From the NCBI GenBank assembly GCA_947503175.1, contig CANNCO010000002.1, positions 186,001 to 250,000 of the forward strand: 64,000 nucleotides of DNA, read 5' to 3'. This document shows positions 45,646 through 58,749 of the stretch, piece after piece. The translations under genes were made by a program, and so were the position numbers. The notes beneath the pieces are model-generated. The model was given only the letters and a program-made list of their open reading frames with translations. It had not been told where the DNA came from and made no database searches. Source of the stretch: an uncultured Paracoccaceae bacterium (GTDB lineage: Bacteria > Pseudomonadota > Alphaproteobacteria > Rhodobacterales > Rhodobacteraceae). Position 1 is the stretch's first letter; every line of letters starts with the position of its first letter.

Positions 45646-47289
45646 CTACGCGCCCGGTCGCCGTCCATCCTTCGTAACTGCTGCCCGGGCCGCGCGCCAA
45701 GGGCGTTCGCCGCTTGGAACAGAAGCCAGAAGTTGGCGGGTGTAGGGTTGCTTCGGCGCGGACAAGAGCGCGGCGGTCGGGCCGGCTTCCACCTCGACAC
45801 CATGGCGCATGACGACCGTTCGATCCGCAATGCGCTGAACCACGCCAAGGTCGTGGCTTATGAACAAAAGCCCAAGGCCGTCGCGGATTCGCAATCGGTC
45901 GAGAAGCTCGAGAACCTGCGCACGGATCGACACGTCGAGCGAGGCCACGGCCTCGTCACAAACCAGAAAGCGGGGACCGGCGGCGAGCGCGCGTGCGATG
46001 GCGGCGCGTTGCAACTGACCGCCTGAAAGCTGATGGGGCTGTCGGTCACCCAATGCCGGATCCAACCCGACATCTTCAAGAAGTCCGTAAGCCGCTTTCC
46101 GGATCGCAGCGCGCTTCAGACCGCGCAGACAGCGGAGCGGGTGGCCAATCGCGCCGAGAACCGTCTGGCGCGGATTGAAACAGGCGAGCGGATCCTGAAA
46201 GACCATCTGGATCGCCTGCCTGTCGCGCTCGAAATCCAACGGAGAAAAACCGATCGACACACGACCCAGATCCGCCTGTTCCAGTCCCACCGCGATGCGA
46301 CCGAGCGTCGTCTTGCCCGACCCGGACTCTCCGATCAGCCCAACGATCTCTCCGGGATTGACCCGCAGGGAGACGCCGCCAACGGCCTGAACCCGGCCCC
46401 CGCCGCGCGCGGCAAAGCTCCGATGGATATTGTCGAGGATCAACGCATCGCTGTCTGACGCTGACTGCATCTGATCATGCCCCGCACCGGCCTCTTTCGT
46501 GAACGGCAGGGATGCCGCCACGAGACGGGCGGTATAGGCCGCACTGGGCGATTTGATGATCTGCTGCGCCCTGCCCTCTTCCTGCGCCGTCCCGTCCTTC
46601 AGCACGACGATCCGGTCTCCGATGGATGCGGCGACGGCGAGATCGTGGGTGACAAAGATGATCGCGATCCCGCGCTCGTCCACCAGCCGTAACAAGAGAT
46701 CGAGGATCTGGGCCTGAACCGTCGCGTCTAGGGCAGTCGTGGGTTCATCGGCCAGAAGCAGCGCCGGATCACCGACGAGAGCTGCGGCAATGGCGATCCT
46801 TTGCTTCTGACCGCCCGAAAGCTGGTGGGGATAGGCGCGCGACCAGTCCTTGGCCTGCGGTCCAGTGCGCGGCAATCCGACCGCATCGAGCAACTCTTCG
46901 GTCACTGCGCGCGCCTCTGTGCGCGATACGGCGCGGTGGGCACGAACGACCTCATCAAGCTGCGCGCCGATGGTCAGGACCGGGTTCAGGCTGGCGCCGG
47001 GGTTTTGAAAGATCATTGCGATTTGGCGCCCTGCAACCCCTTGCCGGTCCATGTCGGGCGCAAAAAGGTTGCCGTCGCGCCCGGCAAGGCGCATGTCGCC
47101 CGAAACCTTGGCCTCGGGCGGAAGGAGGCCGGCGATGGCGTGCAAGGTCGTGCTTTTGCCAGAGCCGCTTTCGCCGATCAGCGACAGAACCTCGCCCGGC
47201 GCGACCGTCAGCGACAGATCGGCAACCGCCGGTTCGGACCCGGGAAAGCGCACCGAAAGGCCATCGAGTGTGAGTACCGGCTCCGTCAT
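45646..47289 (-). CDS. Fused double ATP-binding subunit of peptide-type ABC importer
   Basis: 547 residues with two ATPase domains. Domain 1: Walker A GESGSGKST at 39-47, signature LSGGQKQRIAIAAAL, Walker B LLLADEPTTALDATV. Domain 2: Walker A GESGSGKTT near 325, signature LSGGQLQRAAIARAL, Walker B FLVCDEAVASLDVSI. DppD-DppF equivalents in one chain. The ATG at 47289 overlaps the permease stop (ATGA). An in-frame stretch to the right runs antisense-like through the permease gene and is not coding. It is the last gene of the long leftward vitamin-B6/transport row. Confidence 0.9.
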   Translation of the reverse strand: MTEPVLTLDGLSVRFPGSEPAVADLSLTVAPGEVLSLIGESGSGKSTTLHAIAGLLPPEAKVSGDMRLAGRDGNLFAPDMDRQGVAGRQIAMIFQNPGASLNPVLTIGAQLDEVVRAHRAVSRTEARAVTEELLDAVGLPRTGPQAKDWSRAYPHQLSGGQKQRIAIAAALVGDPALLLADEPTTALDATVQAQILDLLLRLVDERGIAIIFVTHDLAVAASIGDRIVVLKDGTAQEEGRAQQIIKSPSAAYTARLVAASLPFTKEAGAGHDQMQSASDSDALILDNIHRSFAARGGGRVQAVGGVSLRVNPGEIVGLIGESGSGKTTLGRIAVGLEQADLGRVSIGFSPLDFERDRQAIQMVFQDPLACFNPRQTVLGAIGHPLRCLRGLKRAAIRKAAYGLLEDVGLDPALGDRQPHQLSGGQLQRAAIARALAAGPRFLVCDEAVASLDVSIRAQVLELLDRLRIRDGLGLLFISHDLGVVQRIADRTVVMRHGVEVEAGPTAALLSAPKQPYTRQLLASVPSGERPWRAARAAVTKDGRRPGA

Positions 47290-48101
47290 CGCCGCCCAAG
47301 AATGCCAAGGCGACGCGCAAGCCCGTCGCCCGAAAGCGTGACCGCCAATACCGCCACAGCGATGGCGATGCCGGGCAAAACAACGAGATACGGGGCTGTT
47401 CGAAGAAGGGCGCGCCCGTTGGCCACCATGCCACCCCAACTGATAAGGTTCGGATCGGACAACCCCAGAAACGCCAGCGCGCTTTCCACCAAAATGGCCT
47501 CTCCCACCGTGATCCCGATGAGGGCGACCACGGGTTGAAGCGCGCCGGGCAACACTTCGAGAAACGCAATGGCGAGCGGCGCGCGTCCCGCCAATCGCGC
47601 GGCATCCACATAATCCGCGCCCTTCAGCCGCAACACTTCGGCCCGGACAAGCCGCGCGGTCGGGGGCCAGGACGAGATGCCGATCGCGATCACGACATTC
47701 GCCGCAGATGCGCCCAGGACAGAGACCAGCGCAAGGGCCAGAAGAAATGTGGGAACCGTCTGGAACGCCTCGGTGATCCGCATCAGCGCGTCGTCGATAA
47801 TCCGCCCGGAAAATCCGGCGAGTGTTCCCACCAGAATGCCAACGCTGATCGCGGCGGCTGCGGCGGCGGCACCGACCGTCATCGACACGCGGGCTCCATG
47901 GACCAGCCCGGCCAGTATATTGCGCCCGAGGTGATCGGTTCCCAGTGGAAAGCGCGGATCGGTGAAGGGGGGCGTCAGGGGCCGCGCCACCATGTTCAAC
48001 GGATCGCCCGGCGCGATGAGATGCGCGCAAAGCGCGATCAGTGCGATGACCAGAAGCACAAGGCCCCCGATCAGACCTCCGTGGCAGCGCATCCACTTCA
48101 T
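47286..48101 (-). CDS. Peptide-type ABC transporter permease (DppC-like)
   Basis: 271 residues. One N-terminal membrane helix (GGLIGGLVLLVIALIALCAHLIA), then FPLGTDHLGRNILAGLVHGARVS, the DppC family hallmark, and about five helices. The docking loop is AEVLRLKGADYVDAARLAGR. It overlaps both neighbours by 4 bases. Confidence 0.88.
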   Translation of the reverse strand: MKWMRCHGGLIGGLVLLVIALIALCAHLIAPGDPLNMVARPLTPPFTDPRFPLGTDHLGRNILAGLVHGARVSMTVGAAAAAAAISVGILVGTLAGFSGRIIDDALMRITEAFQTVPTFLLALALVSVLGASAANVVIAIGISSWPPTARLVRAEVLRLKGADYVDAARLAGRAPLAIAFLEVLPGALQPVVALIGITVGEAILVESALAFLGLSDPNLISWGGMVANGRALLRTAPYLVVLPGIAIAVAVLAVTLSGDGLARRLGILGRR

Positions 48102-49147
48102 GCGATCTCTCCGGCACCAAGCCGGACGCGGGGGTCAAGCAGCCCGTAAGCCAGATCGACGATGATGTTCACGAAGACGACCAGAAGCGTTCCGGCCAGA
48201 AGGATCCCCGCCAGAAGCTGAAGGTCACGCTGACTGACCGCCTCGAATGCGAGCGCGCCGAGTCCGGGGATGGAGAAGACCGTTTCGATCACCACGGACC
48301 CGCCCAGAAGCGTGCCGGATTGCAACCCGATCATCGTGACGACGGGTAGGAGCGCGGGCCGACCGATGTGGCGTAAGACCACCTGACGCTCTGGCACGCC
48401 GCGGGCGCGCGCGGCCAACACCCAGCCGCTTTCGCCGACCTCGATCATCGCGCCGCGCATCAGCCGGACGTAGAGCGCCAGATAGGTCAGCGCGAGGGTG
48501 AAAACCGGCAGGACCAAGTGCCGGGCCACATCAAGCGTGGCGCGCACGGGGCCGTAATCGGCATCGAGTGTCGACAGACCACCGATGGGCAACCAGCGAA
48601 GCTTGACGGCAAAGAGGATGATGCCGAGTAGCCCCAGCCAGAAGCCCGGCGTTGCATTGAGGATCAGGGCGCCGAAAGTGATGCCCGCGTCGAGCGGCCC
48701 GCCCTTGCGCATCGCCGCGATCCCGCCGAGGATCACACCTATCGATGCCGAAAGCAGGATCGCCGAGATCATCATCAGAAGGGTGTTCGGCAAACGCTCC
48801 AGGATCACCGTGCTGACATCGCGCGAGAAGGCAATCGAGTAGCCCAGATCGAACTGAACCAGCCGGGTCGAATAGGTCAGAAACCGGGACCCCAGCCCGT
48901 CGCCAAGGCCGTAACGGTCGCGCAGTTCGGCGGCTAACCCTGCATCCCCTGCTCCGATCCCCGCGAGATAGGCATCGACCGCATCACCCTCGGCCAGTTC
49001 GAGCAACCCGAACACACCGATGGCCACAAGGATCAGGACCGGGATGGCCTGAACGACCCGCTGAAACAGAAAAACCGCAAAGCGCGCCGCCCTGGAGGGC
49101 GACACTTTGCTTTTGGCCTCGGGCATATCAGGCCCGGGGGTCGTCAC
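48098..49147 (-). CDS. Peptide-type ABC transporter permease (DppB-like)
   Basis: 349 residues if started at GTG 49147, which overlaps the stop of the binding-protein gene as GTGA. ATG 49126 is an alternative, and a more distal in-frame ATG at 49177 lies well inside the upstream gene. Six membrane segments with the DppB pattern (LGYSIAFSRDVSTVILERLPNT; docking loop ESGWVLAARARGVPERQVVLRHIGRPALLP). It pairs with the DppC-like permease. Confidence 0.85.
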   Translation of the reverse strand: MTTPGPDMPEAKSKVSPSRAARFAVFLFQRVVQAIPVLILVAIGVFGLLELAEGDAVDAYLAGIGAGDAGLAAELRDRYGLGDGLGSRFLTYSTRLVQFDLGYSIAFSRDVSTVILERLPNTLLMMISAILLSASIGVILGGIAAMRKGGPLDAGITFGALILNATPGFWLGLLGIILFAVKLRWLPIGGLSTLDADYGPVRATLDVARHLVLPVFTLALTYLALYVRLMRGAMIEVGESGWVLAARARGVPERQVVLRHIGRPALLPVVTMIGLQSGTLLGGSVVIETVFSIPGLGALAFEAVSQRDLQLLAGILLAGTLLVVFVNIIVDLAYGLLDPRVRLGAGEIA

Positions 49148-50751
49148 TGGTCTGCGGCGATCCAGGTATCGGCCCAACCTGACGTGGCCCAGCGCGGGTT
49201 GTTCGCAACGTTCCGAACCTCATCCCGCGCCACCGTGATGAAGGTGAAATGGGTCAGAAACACGATGGGCAGATCTTCCTGCGCAAGCCGCTGAAAGTCC
49301 TTGTAGACTTCGGTGCGCGCCGCCGTATCAAGCGTCGAGATACCCTGCGCGATGATATCGTTCATCTCTGGGCTGTCATAGCCCCACTGGTTGGCGAAGG
49401 GTACGCCGGCATCGAGACCGCCCTGATAGAGAATGGTCGTTGAGATCGCCGGATCGTTCCGCCAGACGGGAGAGCCGATTGCAAGGTCGTAGTCATGGTC
49501 GGTGTAGACCGCCGCGATGTGACCACCGGGATCGGCGGTCACAATCTCGACCTCGATACCGACAGCCGCCAGTGCCTGACGCACATAGTCGCCGGTATCC
49601 CGCGTCTGCTGGAACCATGGCGCCGGGCGCAGCCTCAGACTGAACCGGGTGCCGTCCGCGCCGCGCGGATACCCCGCCTCGTCCAGCAACTCTTCGGCAC
49701 GGGCCGTATCGAACGGATACTTGGCCGTATCATCAGTATAGAAGTCCTCGGCCGTTGGCGGCACCGGACCCGTGGCCGGGGTCGCGTAGCCAAGAAACAC
49801 CACGTCCACGAGGAAATCCTGATCGATGGCGTGGGCGATGGCCTGCCGGACCAGCGGATTGCCAAGCTCTTCGCGCCGGTGGTTGAAGTCCAGCGTGATG
49901 TTATAAGTGATCCCCTCGTAGCCGCCCGGGATAACGCTGACTCCCTCGATGGCATCGAGACGCGCCATATCGGTCAGCGGCACGGCGGAGAATGCCGTGA
50001 CGTGGATATCGCCGGTCTCCAAGGCCGCCGCCTTCGCGCCCGGATCGGGCAGGACGCGATAGACGATCTGGTCGAGATAGGGCTGACCGTTCTGCCAGTA
50101 GTTTTCGTTCCGAGTCAGGCGATAAAGCTCCCCGGGTTTGTGTTCGGCAAAGACGAACGGTCCGGTTCCGACGGGTGCCGCATTGTAGGACGTCTCGTCC
50201 AGATTTTCGCCTTCAAGCAGATGCGCGGGCAGTACCGCGGTGACAGCAGGCAGGGCATTCTCGATAAGCTGACCCGGGGTAGGTTCGGAGAACCGCAGGA
50301 TGGCCGTTGTGTCGTCCGGGGTCTCGACCGCGTCGAGATTGCGGAAGATCTGGCGGCCGATGTTCTGCTTTTCCTTCCAGACCTGCATTGCGGAAAAGGC
50401 CACATCCGCCGAGGTGAACGGCGCTCCATCGGACCATGTGACGCCTTCGCGCAGGTTCAGCGTGAAGGACAGCCCGTCATCCGATGCCTCCCAGCTTTCG
50501 GCCAGAAGGGGCCGCAGCCCTGTGTCATAATCCATTTCCGCCAGCGGTTCGACGATCTTCGACGAGATATAGAACACGCCGTTCGACGCCACGATGGCGG
50601 GGTTCAGGTTGCGCGGTTCCGTGTCGTTGGCGACAACCAGCGTACCGCCTGAAACGGGCGTGTCCTGCGCAAAGACGGGCGTTGAAATGAGCGCTGACGC
50701 CATGAATACAGCGGGCAATCCGCGGAGGAATTCCTTAGGCAGATAAGTCAT
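49144..50751 (-). CDS. Peptide/oligopeptide-type ABC substrate-binding protein
   Basis: 535 residues, SBP family 5 (DppA/OppA-like). Signal peptide MTYLPKEFLRGLPAVFMASALISTPVFA with cleavage before QDTPVSGG. Typical segments: GTLVVANDTEPRNLNPAI, LAESWEASDDGLSFTLNLREGVTWSDGAPFTSADVAFS and NPLVRQAIAHAIDQDFLVD. A ribosome site (AGGAG) is 10 bases upstream. It follows the pyridoxal dehydrogenase gene by 47 bases in the same direction, so the importer may serve the vitamin B6 pathway or be a simple neighbour. Such proteins also bind non-peptide ligands, so the ligand is open. Confidence 0.88.
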   Translation of the reverse strand: MTYLPKEFLRGLPAVFMASALISTPVFAQDTPVSGGTLVVANDTEPRNLNPAIVASNGVFYISSKIVEPLAEMDYDTGLRPLLAESWEASDDGLSFTLNLREGVTWSDGAPFTSADVAFSAMQVWKEKQNIGRQIFRNLDAVETPDDTTAILRFSEPTPGQLIENALPAVTAVLPAHLLEGENLDETSYNAAPVGTGPFVFAEHKPGELYRLTRNENYWQNGQPYLDQIVYRVLPDPGAKAAALETGDIHVTAFSAVPLTDMARLDAIEGVSVIPGGYEGITYNITLDFNHRREELGNPLVRQAIAHAIDQDFLVDVVFLGYATPATGPVPPTAEDFYTDDTAKYPFDTARAEELLDEAGYPRGADGTRFSLRLRPAPWFQQTRDTGDYVRQALAAVGIEVEIVTADPGGHIAAVYTDHDYDLAIGSPVWRNDPAISTTILYQGGLDAGVPFANQWGYDSPEMNDIIAQGISTLDTAARTEVYKDFQRLAQEDLPIVFLTHFTFITVARDEVRNVANNPRWATSGWADTWIAADQ

Positions 50752-50798
50752 CTGAGTCTCTCCTGTTCAGGGGGACGGTGAAGGACGGGACGTGCGCA

Positions 50799-52756
<1,958 letters not shown>

Positions 52757-52767
52757 GGCAGCCTCCC

Positions 52768-54536
<1,769 letters not shown>

Positions 54537-54539
54537 GGC

Positions 54540-55631
54540 TTATCCCCCTCCCTTACGGCGGCGGTGATCGAGCCATTCGGCGAGGCCAAGAAAGATCAGC
54601 AGCGTCGCCACCAGAACCAGCGTGAAATCCTGCGGAACGCCCACGCGCCGCGCCGCACTCTCCGAACCGATCAAAAGCGCGGAGTAAAAGAAGATCAGGA
54701 TGATGGACCCGACCCCGTGGAACCGCGCGAGAAAGACAAGCGGGATCACCATCAGCCCGTAGGCCGGGTTCCAATCGGCGCGTACGTTGCCGTTCACGCC
54801 CAGAATTTCAGATGCGCCCGCAAGACCCGCAAAGGCCGCTGAGATCGCAAAGACTGCAACCGTCAGGCGTGGGACCGACAGCCCTGCATGCGCAGCGGCA
54901 TGGGGGTTGGCTCCGACGGTACGCAGCTTGAGACCGAACGCCGTACGCGTCATCACCACATGGACCAGCAGCACAGCGGCAACGGCCCAGACAAGGCCCG
55001 ACGAAATCGTGCTGTCGAACAGGCGGGGCAGCCGGTCCGGCACCGGGATCGTGCGTGTTTGCGGAACTGTCGTTTTCGGGTCGAGGAAAACGAGCTTCAC
55101 CAGTACATTGGCGAGAGAGACGCCGAGAAATGTCATCATCAGCGTCGTGATGATCTCGTTCACGCCCTGATAAGCGCGCAAGAGGGCTGGAAGAACCGAC
55201 CAGACAGCGCCGACCAGCCCGGCCAGCACGAAGCCCATCAACAGGACGATCCAACCCGGTAACACGCCGAGTAAAGCCGGGGCCAAAGCCGCCGAGGCCA
55301 CGGCCCCAAGAAGGAACTGACCATCCACCCCAAGGTTCCAGATCCCCGCCCGAAACGCGACGATCAGACCAGCGGCCAGAAACAGAAGTGGCGCCATGCG
55401 CGTCAGCGTCTGTTCCAGCCCGAGGCCGGAAAACAGACCGCGTTCGATCACGAACGTATAATAGGTAATCGGGTTGATCCCGAACACGACAAGGATCAGC
55501 CCGGAGGCTATGACGGCGGCGGCAATAGGCCCCAACGTCATCACCGCGAAACGGGCAAGCCGCGCCTCTCTTTGAACCTCGACCGGTCCATTGGATGGTG
55601 TTGTAGCGGTCTGGGTGTCGCTTGCTGTCAT
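54540..55631 (-). CDS. BMP-type (nucleoside-like) ABC transporter permease 1
   Basis: 363 residues of the YufP family. About eight membrane segments; GLIVAFRAGIWNLGVDGQFLLGAVASA and GLKLRTVGANPHAAAHAGLSVPRLTVAVFAISAAFAGLAGASEILG are characteristic. It overlaps the ATPase gene upstream by 4 bases and precedes the second permease by 3 bases. Confidence 0.87.
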   Translation of the reverse strand: MTASDTQTATTPSNGPVEVQREARLARFAVMTLGPIAAAVIASGLILVVFGINPITYYTFVIERGLFSGLGLEQTLTRMAPLLFLAAGLIVAFRAGIWNLGVDGQFLLGAVASAALAPALLGVLPGWIVLLMGFVLAGLVGAVWSVLPALLRAYQGVNEIITTLMMTFLGVSLANVLVKLVFLDPKTTVPQTRTIPVPDRLPRLFDSTISSGLVWAVAAVLLVHVVMTRTAFGLKLRTVGANPHAAAHAGLSVPRLTVAVFAISAAFAGLAGASEILGVNGNVRADWNPAYGLMVIPLVFLARFHGVGSIILIFFYSALLIGSESAARRVGVPQDFTLVLVATLLIFLGLAEWLDHRRRKGGG

Positions 55632-57229
55632 GCATCCACCTCGGCGGGTGCCTCGCCCACCATCAGGCGGCCTATGGCGGTTCGCATCTCGGCCGGTTGG
55701 GTGGCGTCATTGTCGAGAACACCGCAAATGCGCCCGCGATCCATCACCGCGATCCTGTCGGCCAGTTCGAGCAACTCGTCAAGATCGGTCGAAATCAGGA
55801 GGACAGCCATGCCGCCCTCGGCAATATCACGAATGCGCTGACGCGAGGCGGCGATGTTCTGCATATCCAGTCCGTAGGTGGGCTTATTGAACACCACAAC
55901 TTTCGCCGCACCGGACAGCTCGCGGCCCAGAAGAACCTTCTGGATGTTACCGCCAGAGAGGTGCCCGATAGGTGTTGCTTCACCCGGTGTCCGAACGGAG
56001 AACCGCTGGATCAGGTCGCGTGCATGTGCGGCAATCCGGGCGGGCTTTTCAAACCCGTAGCTCCAGAACGGAGGCGCGCCGATTTCCTTCAAAACCGTGT
56101 TTTCGGAGACCGCGAAAAGGCCCACGGAACCTTCCATCAGGCGGTCATCGGTCAGATATCTCAGCCCCAGTTCGCGCCGTTTCCCGACACTTTCCTGGGT
56201 GACATTGCGGCTCTCAAGCTCGACCGTGCCCGCAGTCACCGGGCGTTGACCGGCGATTGCCTCGGCCATCTGTTTCTGGCCGTTTCCATCGATCCCGGCC
56301 ACGCCAAGGATTTCGCCCGCGAAAACCTCCAGCGAGATATCCGAAAGCGCCATTTCTTCGACACCGCCTTGGGTCGAGAGACCGGAAACCTTCAGGCTGC
56401 ATGCCCCGCGCGGACGGCTTTGACGTGCGGCGGACGCCAGGCCCGTATCGCTGGACCCGAACATAAGCTGTACCATTTCGTCCACGGCGTCTTTCTCTGC
56501 CATTGCCGCAAGGGCATCGGGCCCAATCTCGCCGGCAAACCTGCCCTGCTTCAGAACACTGATCCGATCACCGAACCTGTAGGCTTCACTGAGTTTGTGG
56601 GTAATGAACACCACCGCCAGTCCGCGTTCTGCCAGACGCCGCATCCGTTCGCCCAACTCGTCGGCGCCTTGTGGCGTCAGCATCGAAGTCGCCTCATCCA
56701 GGATCAGGACATGGCTTTCGCGCAAAAGCGCGCGCGCAATCTCGATCTGCTGCTGTTCCCCGAGTGACAGATCGCCCGTGATCGCATCAAGAGGCACCCG
56801 CAGGCCGAAATCGCGCTGAAGCTCTGCGATACGCGCCTCGATCAGGGCGCGCGGCGGCCGGTGCCACCACGCATCGCCAAGGACGAGATTTTCGAAAACC
56901 GTAAGGGTCGGCACCAGCATGACATGCTGGAACACCGTGTTGATACCTGCCGCTAGGCTTTCGACGGGTGAAGCGAGCCGTACGGGCACGCCGTTCACCG
57001 TCAGATGCCCCTCGTCGGGCAGTTGAAGACCGGCAAGCATTCCCACGATGGTCGACTTGCCGGCCCCGTTCTCTCCCAGAAGTACATGCACTTCGCCCGA
57101 CCGGATACCCAGTGAGACATCGTCAACCGCCACGACACCGGGAAAGCGTTTGGTGACGCTGACAAGCCCGACTGCCTCCACTCCCTTTGCAGGGAGTGGA
57201 ACAAGGGATGTCCGGGCGAGATCGCGCAT
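55628..57229 (-). CDS. BMP-type (nucleoside-like) ABC transporter double ATPase
   Basis: 533 residues of the RbsA/YufO type. First domain: Walker A GENGAGKST at 52-60, signature LSLGEQQQIEIARAL, Walker B VLILDEATSML. The second domain has the degenerate P-loop VAGIDGNGQKQ, signature LSGGNIQKVLLGREL and KPTYGLDMQN in place of a full Walker B; this asymmetry is normal in the family. It energises the two permeases downstream and starts 7 bases after the binding-protein gene. Confidence 0.9.
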   Translation of the reverse strand: MRDLARTSLVPLPAKGVEAVGLVSVTKRFPGVVAVDDVSLGIRSGEVHVLLGENGAGKSTIVGMLAGLQLPDEGHLTVNGVPVRLASPVESLAAGINTVFQHVMLVPTLTVFENLVLGDAWWHRPPRALIEARIAELQRDFGLRVPLDAITGDLSLGEQQQIEIARALLRESHVLILDEATSMLTPQGADELGERMRRLAERGLAVVFITHKLSEAYRFGDRISVLKQGRFAGEIGPDALAAMAEKDAVDEMVQLMFGSSDTGLASAARQSRPRGACSLKVSGLSTQGGVEEMALSDISLEVFAGEILGVAGIDGNGQKQMAEAIAGQRPVTAGTVELESRNVTQESVGKRRELGLRYLTDDRLMEGSVGLFAVSENTVLKEIGAPPFWSYGFEKPARIAAHARDLIQRFSVRTPGEATPIGHLSGGNIQKVLLGRELSGAAKVVVFNKPTYGLDMQNIAASRQRIRDIAEGGMAVLLISTDLDELLELADRIAVMDRGRICGVLDNDATQPAEMRTAIGRLMVGEAPAEVDA

Positions 57230-57236
57230 CGCCGGT

Positions 57237-58253
57237 TTACTCGGCCAGCGTCACAAGGGCGCGTACCTCTTCGGCGTCAAAGATCGGATCCATGCTCATG
57301 CTGCCCGACACAATCTCGTCGCGCAGAGCCATGATTTCGGTCCACACATCATCGGGAACCTGCGGCGTTTTCAGAAGCTTGACCGAGTCGCCTGCAAGGC
57401 TGATCGCGTAGCTTTTGCTGCCGAAGGTTCCGGCTTTCAGATCGGCGATCATTTCCGAGTAGACCGGGGTCATGTCCCAGACAACCGAGGTCAGAAGGTG
57501 GCCGGTATCAAGCGAGGATTTGTCGCCGATCACGTCGATGAACATCACATCCGAACCATCGGTCGCCGCGTTGGTTTCGACCGCCTGAATCATCCCGAAG
57601 GACGATCCATTGCCCTGGCCAAAGATGATGTCGGCTCCCGCCGCGATCACCGAGGTTGTCACCCGGTTGCCGCCCGCCGCGTCGGAATAGGCTGCCGGTC
57701 CGATGACCGCATATAGCACGTTCACATCGGCATTCTCCGCCCGCACGCCTTGCGCGAACCCGGCGGATTGAGAGTTCCACGAGGGCGGCTCGCCCGAAAC
57801 GACGATACCGACAGTGCCGGTTGTGGTCATCTTCGCTGCCATCCGGCCCGCGAGATAGGCCCCTTCGTGACCAGACAGCGTATAGTCGGCGATCAGGCCT
57901 TCCTTCAGCGCATCGGGGCTGTCGACGATGGCCACGGGCACACCGGTTTCCTCGGCAATCTCCGGACCGGCGGTGTTGTAGCCCGAAGCATGAGCAATCA
58001 TCAGGTCGACACCTTCGGCGGCAAGTTCCCGCATCGGCGCACGGACGTCACCATAGCCAAGCCCGTCGGCCACCACGATTTCAAGCCCCATGGCTTCAGC
58101 GGCGGCACGTGCCGCGTCGACACCCTGCTGGTTCCACCCGAAATCGGTTCCTGCTTCTGGGGTCAGAACCGCTATGGTATCGATGTCCTGGGCCACGGCG
58201 CCCGATGCGGCGACAATCGCCGCAAGAGATATGGAGCGAAGTAGATGTTTCAT
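57237..58253 (-). CDS. BMP family ABC transporter substrate-binding lipoprotein-like protein
   Basis: 338 residues of the Bmp/Med family. Signal sequence MKHLLRSISLAAIVAASGAVAQ without a clear lipobox Cys, so likely a soluble periplasmic protein. TPEAGTDFGWNQQGVDAARAAAEAMGL, VDLMIAHASGYNTAGPEIAEETGVPVAIVDSPDA and GADIIFGQGNGSSFGMIQAVE fit the family. BMP proteins mostly bind nucleosides, but several bind other ring compounds. As first gene of an operon that continues into the three vitamin B6 enzymes, it is a good candidate for a pyridoxamine/pyridoxal-binding protein (inference). Its start region overlaps the divergent gene at 58245 by 9 bases. Confidence 0.87.
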   Translation of the reverse strand: MKHLLRSISLAAIVAASGAVAQDIDTIAVLTPEAGTDFGWNQQGVDAARAAAEAMGLEIVVADGLGYGDVRAPMRELAAEGVDLMIAHASGYNTAGPEIAEETGVPVAIVDSPDALKEGLIADYTLSGHEGAYLAGRMAAKMTTTGTVGIVVSGEPPSWNSQSAGFAQGVRAENADVNVLYAVIGPAAYSDAAGGNRVTTSVIAAGADIIFGQGNGSSFGMIQAVETNAATDGSDVMFIDVIGDKSSLDTGHLLTSVVWDMTPVYSEMIADLKAGTFGSKSYAISLAGDSVKLLKTPQVPDDVWTEIMALRDEIVSGSMSMDPIFDAEEVRALVTLAE

Positions 58254-58742
58254 TGGTCAGGTCTCTCTCTGTTGGGTTTTATACGCCGCCTCAGGGCGGT
58301 TCTTTTGGGTCTTCTCTGCTCTTTGGCCGGCGCGATGGCACTGGCCGAAGGAAATATCTACGAGCCCTATTCGGGCATCATCAAAGGCACCGCGGGTGCA
58401 GATCCGGTGCAACTTTCGGTATCGAACGAGACCACCGGCGCGATGGCCTGCACCGCGGCACTTGCGCATTGGTATTCCGAGGATCTGGGTCAAGCGGACC
58501 CCGGCGCATCGCTCGACATGACGTTGTGGCACGATCCCGAAACGGGCGTGATCAACCTTATGAACGCGACCAACGACCGGATGCCGATCGAAGCGATCTG
58601 GTGTGGCACCGCGGGCGATCTGACTGCCACACGCGCACGCATCGCACTGCCGTTTGCCACCGGCCCCGCGCCCGCACAGGTCATGCGGAACTGCAAGGCC
58701 GGTTCCGACGGGCGTTTCGCATGTGGAGAGGCCGAGGGCTGA
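58245..58742 (+). CDS. Small exported protein of unknown function
   Basis: 165 residues, rightward in an otherwise leftward region. A signal peptide is evident (FIRRLRAVLLGLLCSLAGAMALA, cleavage before EGNIYEP). The mature part is about 130 residues with four Cys (AMACTAA, AIWCGTA, RNCKAG, RFACGE) that could form two disulfides, and a beta-rich pattern. I do not recognise a family. The ATG at 58245 has GGAG 8 bases upstream but makes the gene overlap head-to-head with the BMP gene by 9 bases; a TTG at 58272 would avoid this and still leave a full signal peptide. Confidence 0.65.
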   Translation: MFHWSGLSLLGFIRRLRAVLLGLLCSLAGAMALAEGNIYEPYSGIIKGTAGADPVQLSVSNETTGAMACTAALAHWYSEDLGQADPGASLDMTLWHDPETGVINLMNATNDRMPIEAIWCGTAGDLTATRARIALPFATGPAPAQVMRNCKAGSDGRFACGEAEG

Positions 58743-58749
58743 CATCGGA

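Noticed and set aside
47290-48138. In-frame rightward extension of the double ATPase gene at 45646
   Set aside because: It runs through the DppC-like permease gene in another frame. The ATG at 47289 gives a normal ATPase N-terminus and an ATGA overlap.
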